Origin: Desulfonema magnum
GTDB taxonomy: Bacteria; Desulfobacterota; Desulfobacteria; Desulfobacterales; 4be13
Reading direction: 5' to 3'
DNA: 64,000 bases
Assembly: GCF_017377395.1 (NCBI RefSeq)
Contig: NZ_CP061800.1
Coordinates: 6,593,633 to 6,657,632 of the forward strand
Within the stretch, counting starts at the first letter, position 1. Each line of letters opens with the position of its first letter. This document shows, in pieces, positions 62,755 through 64,000 of the stretch. The notes under the pieces were generated by a model. That model ran no database searches. It was not told where the DNA came from and saw only the letters and a list, made by a program, of their open reading frames with translations. Position numbers and translations under genes: made by a program.

Positions 62755-64000
62755 TTAAAAATGTATAATCACAGACGAATAAACTGTATGTTCTTCAACA
62801 TCCTGTGAAAAATCAAAATCCCTGAGCATATATTCTCCGGTGTCATTTCCGAATCTGTATTGATAGGCAATATCAAAGATAAACCAGTCTATCCCGAATC
62901 CGGTTCCGACACTGAAACCGAAAAAGTCATCCGGGCTTCCCTGGGCCGGAGCAGGATCATAAAAAATTCCAAGCCTTAGCGGAATCACATAGCTGTGAGG
63001 CTGAATAAAAAGATATTCCACCCCCACTCGTATTTGATGGGTCGGATCAACATCACATTCATCAATATCCAGCCCCGTGACTGCTGATTTTTCTTCTTGT
63101 TTTTCTTCATTATGTATAATAAAATCATCCCATTCAGTTCGATAAAAATCTGCGGCGATTGTCAGCCTGTCAGAATGTCTGTAAGCAATGCCAATGCCGT
63201 AAGACATGGGCATATCTATGGTTTCCTTACAATTAGAAGAGTTGCATACTTCATCCTCCGGTTCTGATCCGACATACTGGAAAGATGTGCAAAATAATCG
63301 GTCATGCTCCAAATCCGCCTCAAAAGGAGTCTTGAAAACTGCTCCGAGAGTGAACTCCTTGTCATTTTTAGAAAAAAGCTTCCACATCACCCCAAAATTC
63401 ATATTAAACCCTTTAAACGAATATTGGTCCTCTCTTTCTATTTTGTGGGTAAACATGGCACCTTCATGGAATCCGTTTCGCTGTTCAACTAATTTTTGTT
63501 CCCATTCATTTTTGCCCACATCATTATCCCAGAAATTTAATGTAAATCCAAAAGAAAGCTGGCGTCCGAGCATCACACTGTAAGCAATTCCCAAAGCAGT
63601 CAGACGTCCCTCCTGTTGGTAATCCATATATTTATTCATGGATAAACGCTCTGATTCCAGGTCAAAAGAAAAATCAAATTCACGGGTAAAATCATAGAGA
63701 TGCTGATGATTCAGCGAAATGATCATAGGAAATTTTCCCAAATTGAAAGGATAGGCAGCGCTGAGGTAGTTCAACTGGAATTCAGACACACTGTCATGTC
63801 CGTTTCCTTCGGAGTGAGTGCCGAAAGACTTGTCTTCAATACGATGAAACCCGGCCCCCACCATTGAAATCTCCCGAAAATCCAACTGAATAAGTCCGCC
63901 CGGATTCCATGATGCGGCTGTTGCATCGTCTGCAATTGCGATAAAAGCGCCTCCCATTCCAAGTGCCCTGGCACCTGAACCCACAGGGTTGGGAGATGAC
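62755..64000 (-). CDS. FadL/PorV-like outer-membrane barrel protein, 5' partial
   Basis: The frame runs to the window edge: before the internal GTG at 63984 it still reads SSPNPVGSGARALGMGG, so the true start and signal peptide lie beyond 64000. GSGARALGMGGAFIAIADDA followed by ASWNPGGLIQ is the N-terminal hallmark shared by OmpP1/FadL and PorV-type barrels. Alternating strands continue to a terminal VIIHF (Phe end). A disulfide-prone loop (EVCNSSNCKE) lies near residue 240. It precedes the 2434-residue C13 protein gene by 26 bases on the same strand, suggesting a shared transcript and perhaps a role in export or anchoring. Confidence 0.8.
   Translation of the reverse strand, partial: SSPNPVGSGARALGMGGAFIAIADDATAASWNPGGLIQLDFREISMVGAGFHRIEDKSFGTHSEGNGHDSVSEFQLNYLSAAYPFNLGKFPMIISLNHQHLYDFTREFDFSFDLESERLSMNKYMDYQQEGRLTALGIAYSVMLGRQLSFGFTLNFWDNDVGKNEWEQKLVEQRNGFHEGAMFTHKIEREDQYSFKGFNMNFGVMWKLFSKNDKEFTLGAVFKTPFEADLEHDRLFCTSFQYVGSEPEDEVCNSSNCKETIDMPMSYGIGIAYRHSDRLTIAADFYRTEWDDFIIHNEEKQEEKSAVTGLDIDECDVDPTHQIRVGVEYLFIQPHSYVIPLRLGIFYDPAPAQGSPDDFFGFSVGTGFGIDWFIFDIAYQYRFGNDTGEYMLRDFDFSQDVEEHTVYSSVIIHF

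Overview
The window looks like a chromosomal segment of a Gram-negative, anaerobic, deltaproteobacterial (Desulfobacterota) organism. I infer this from envelope genes (lolC/E-lolD-bamA-ompH-lpxD), a rubrerythrin beside a ferredoxin with an Asp ligand, a C-terminal AgmX/PglI-type domain, a CGGC protein, and very large exported proteins with TIG, LRR and dockerin-like modules. The density of small palindromic repeats and giant surface proteins recalls large-genome, multicellular or filamentous sulfate reducers such as Desulfonema. That placement is an inference; no rRNA or other phylogenetic marker is present.

Layout. 1-8 kb: a frameshifted VIT/VWA protein, recN, and a trio of small PstS-like binding protein, outer-membrane porin and chemoreceptor. 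8-10.7 kb: a CGGC protein, a long AT-rich stretch and a 54-residue membrane protein. 10.7-16.4 kb: a complete BMP-type (nucleoside-like) ABC importer whose operon is split by a DUF433/DUF5615 toxin-antitoxin pair. 16.4-17.4 kb: ferredoxin and rubrerythrin behind a perfect 16-bp palindrome. 18.1-20.8 kb: PilC and a PilS-like kinase. 21.6-28.3 kb: the lipoprotein-release, BAM and lipid A gene cluster. 28.4-29.8 kb: an ISAzo13-type insertion sequence with long inverted repeats. 29.9-40.9 kb: scattered genes (binding proteins, an incomplete Liv transporter, an internally deleted AAA/PD-(D/E)XK protein, an acyl-CoA synthetase, a condensation-type acyltransferase) separated by repeats.

41.4-64 kb, all on the minus strand, is the most striking part. 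A FadL/PorV-like outer-membrane barrel (running off the window) is followed by four giant exported proteins carrying five legumain-like (peptidase C13, clan CD) domains. These domains are combined with NHL propeller repeats, plant-type LRRs, TIG/IPT, Calx-beta-like and dockerin-like modules, and a PspF-like sigma-54 activator closes the set. Three of the five peptidase domains keep the His and Cys; two have lost the Cys. Two of the genes arose by tandem duplication.

The window is full of small mobile or palindromic DNA: a MITE family with 25-bp inverted ends and 8-bp target duplications, at least five other palindrome families (some nested in one another), heptameric satellite repeats at gene ends, and a 45-bp tandem array. 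Four genes are interrupted: two by homopolymer frameshifts and two by single in-frame stop codons. This suggests either gene decay or residual sequencing error.
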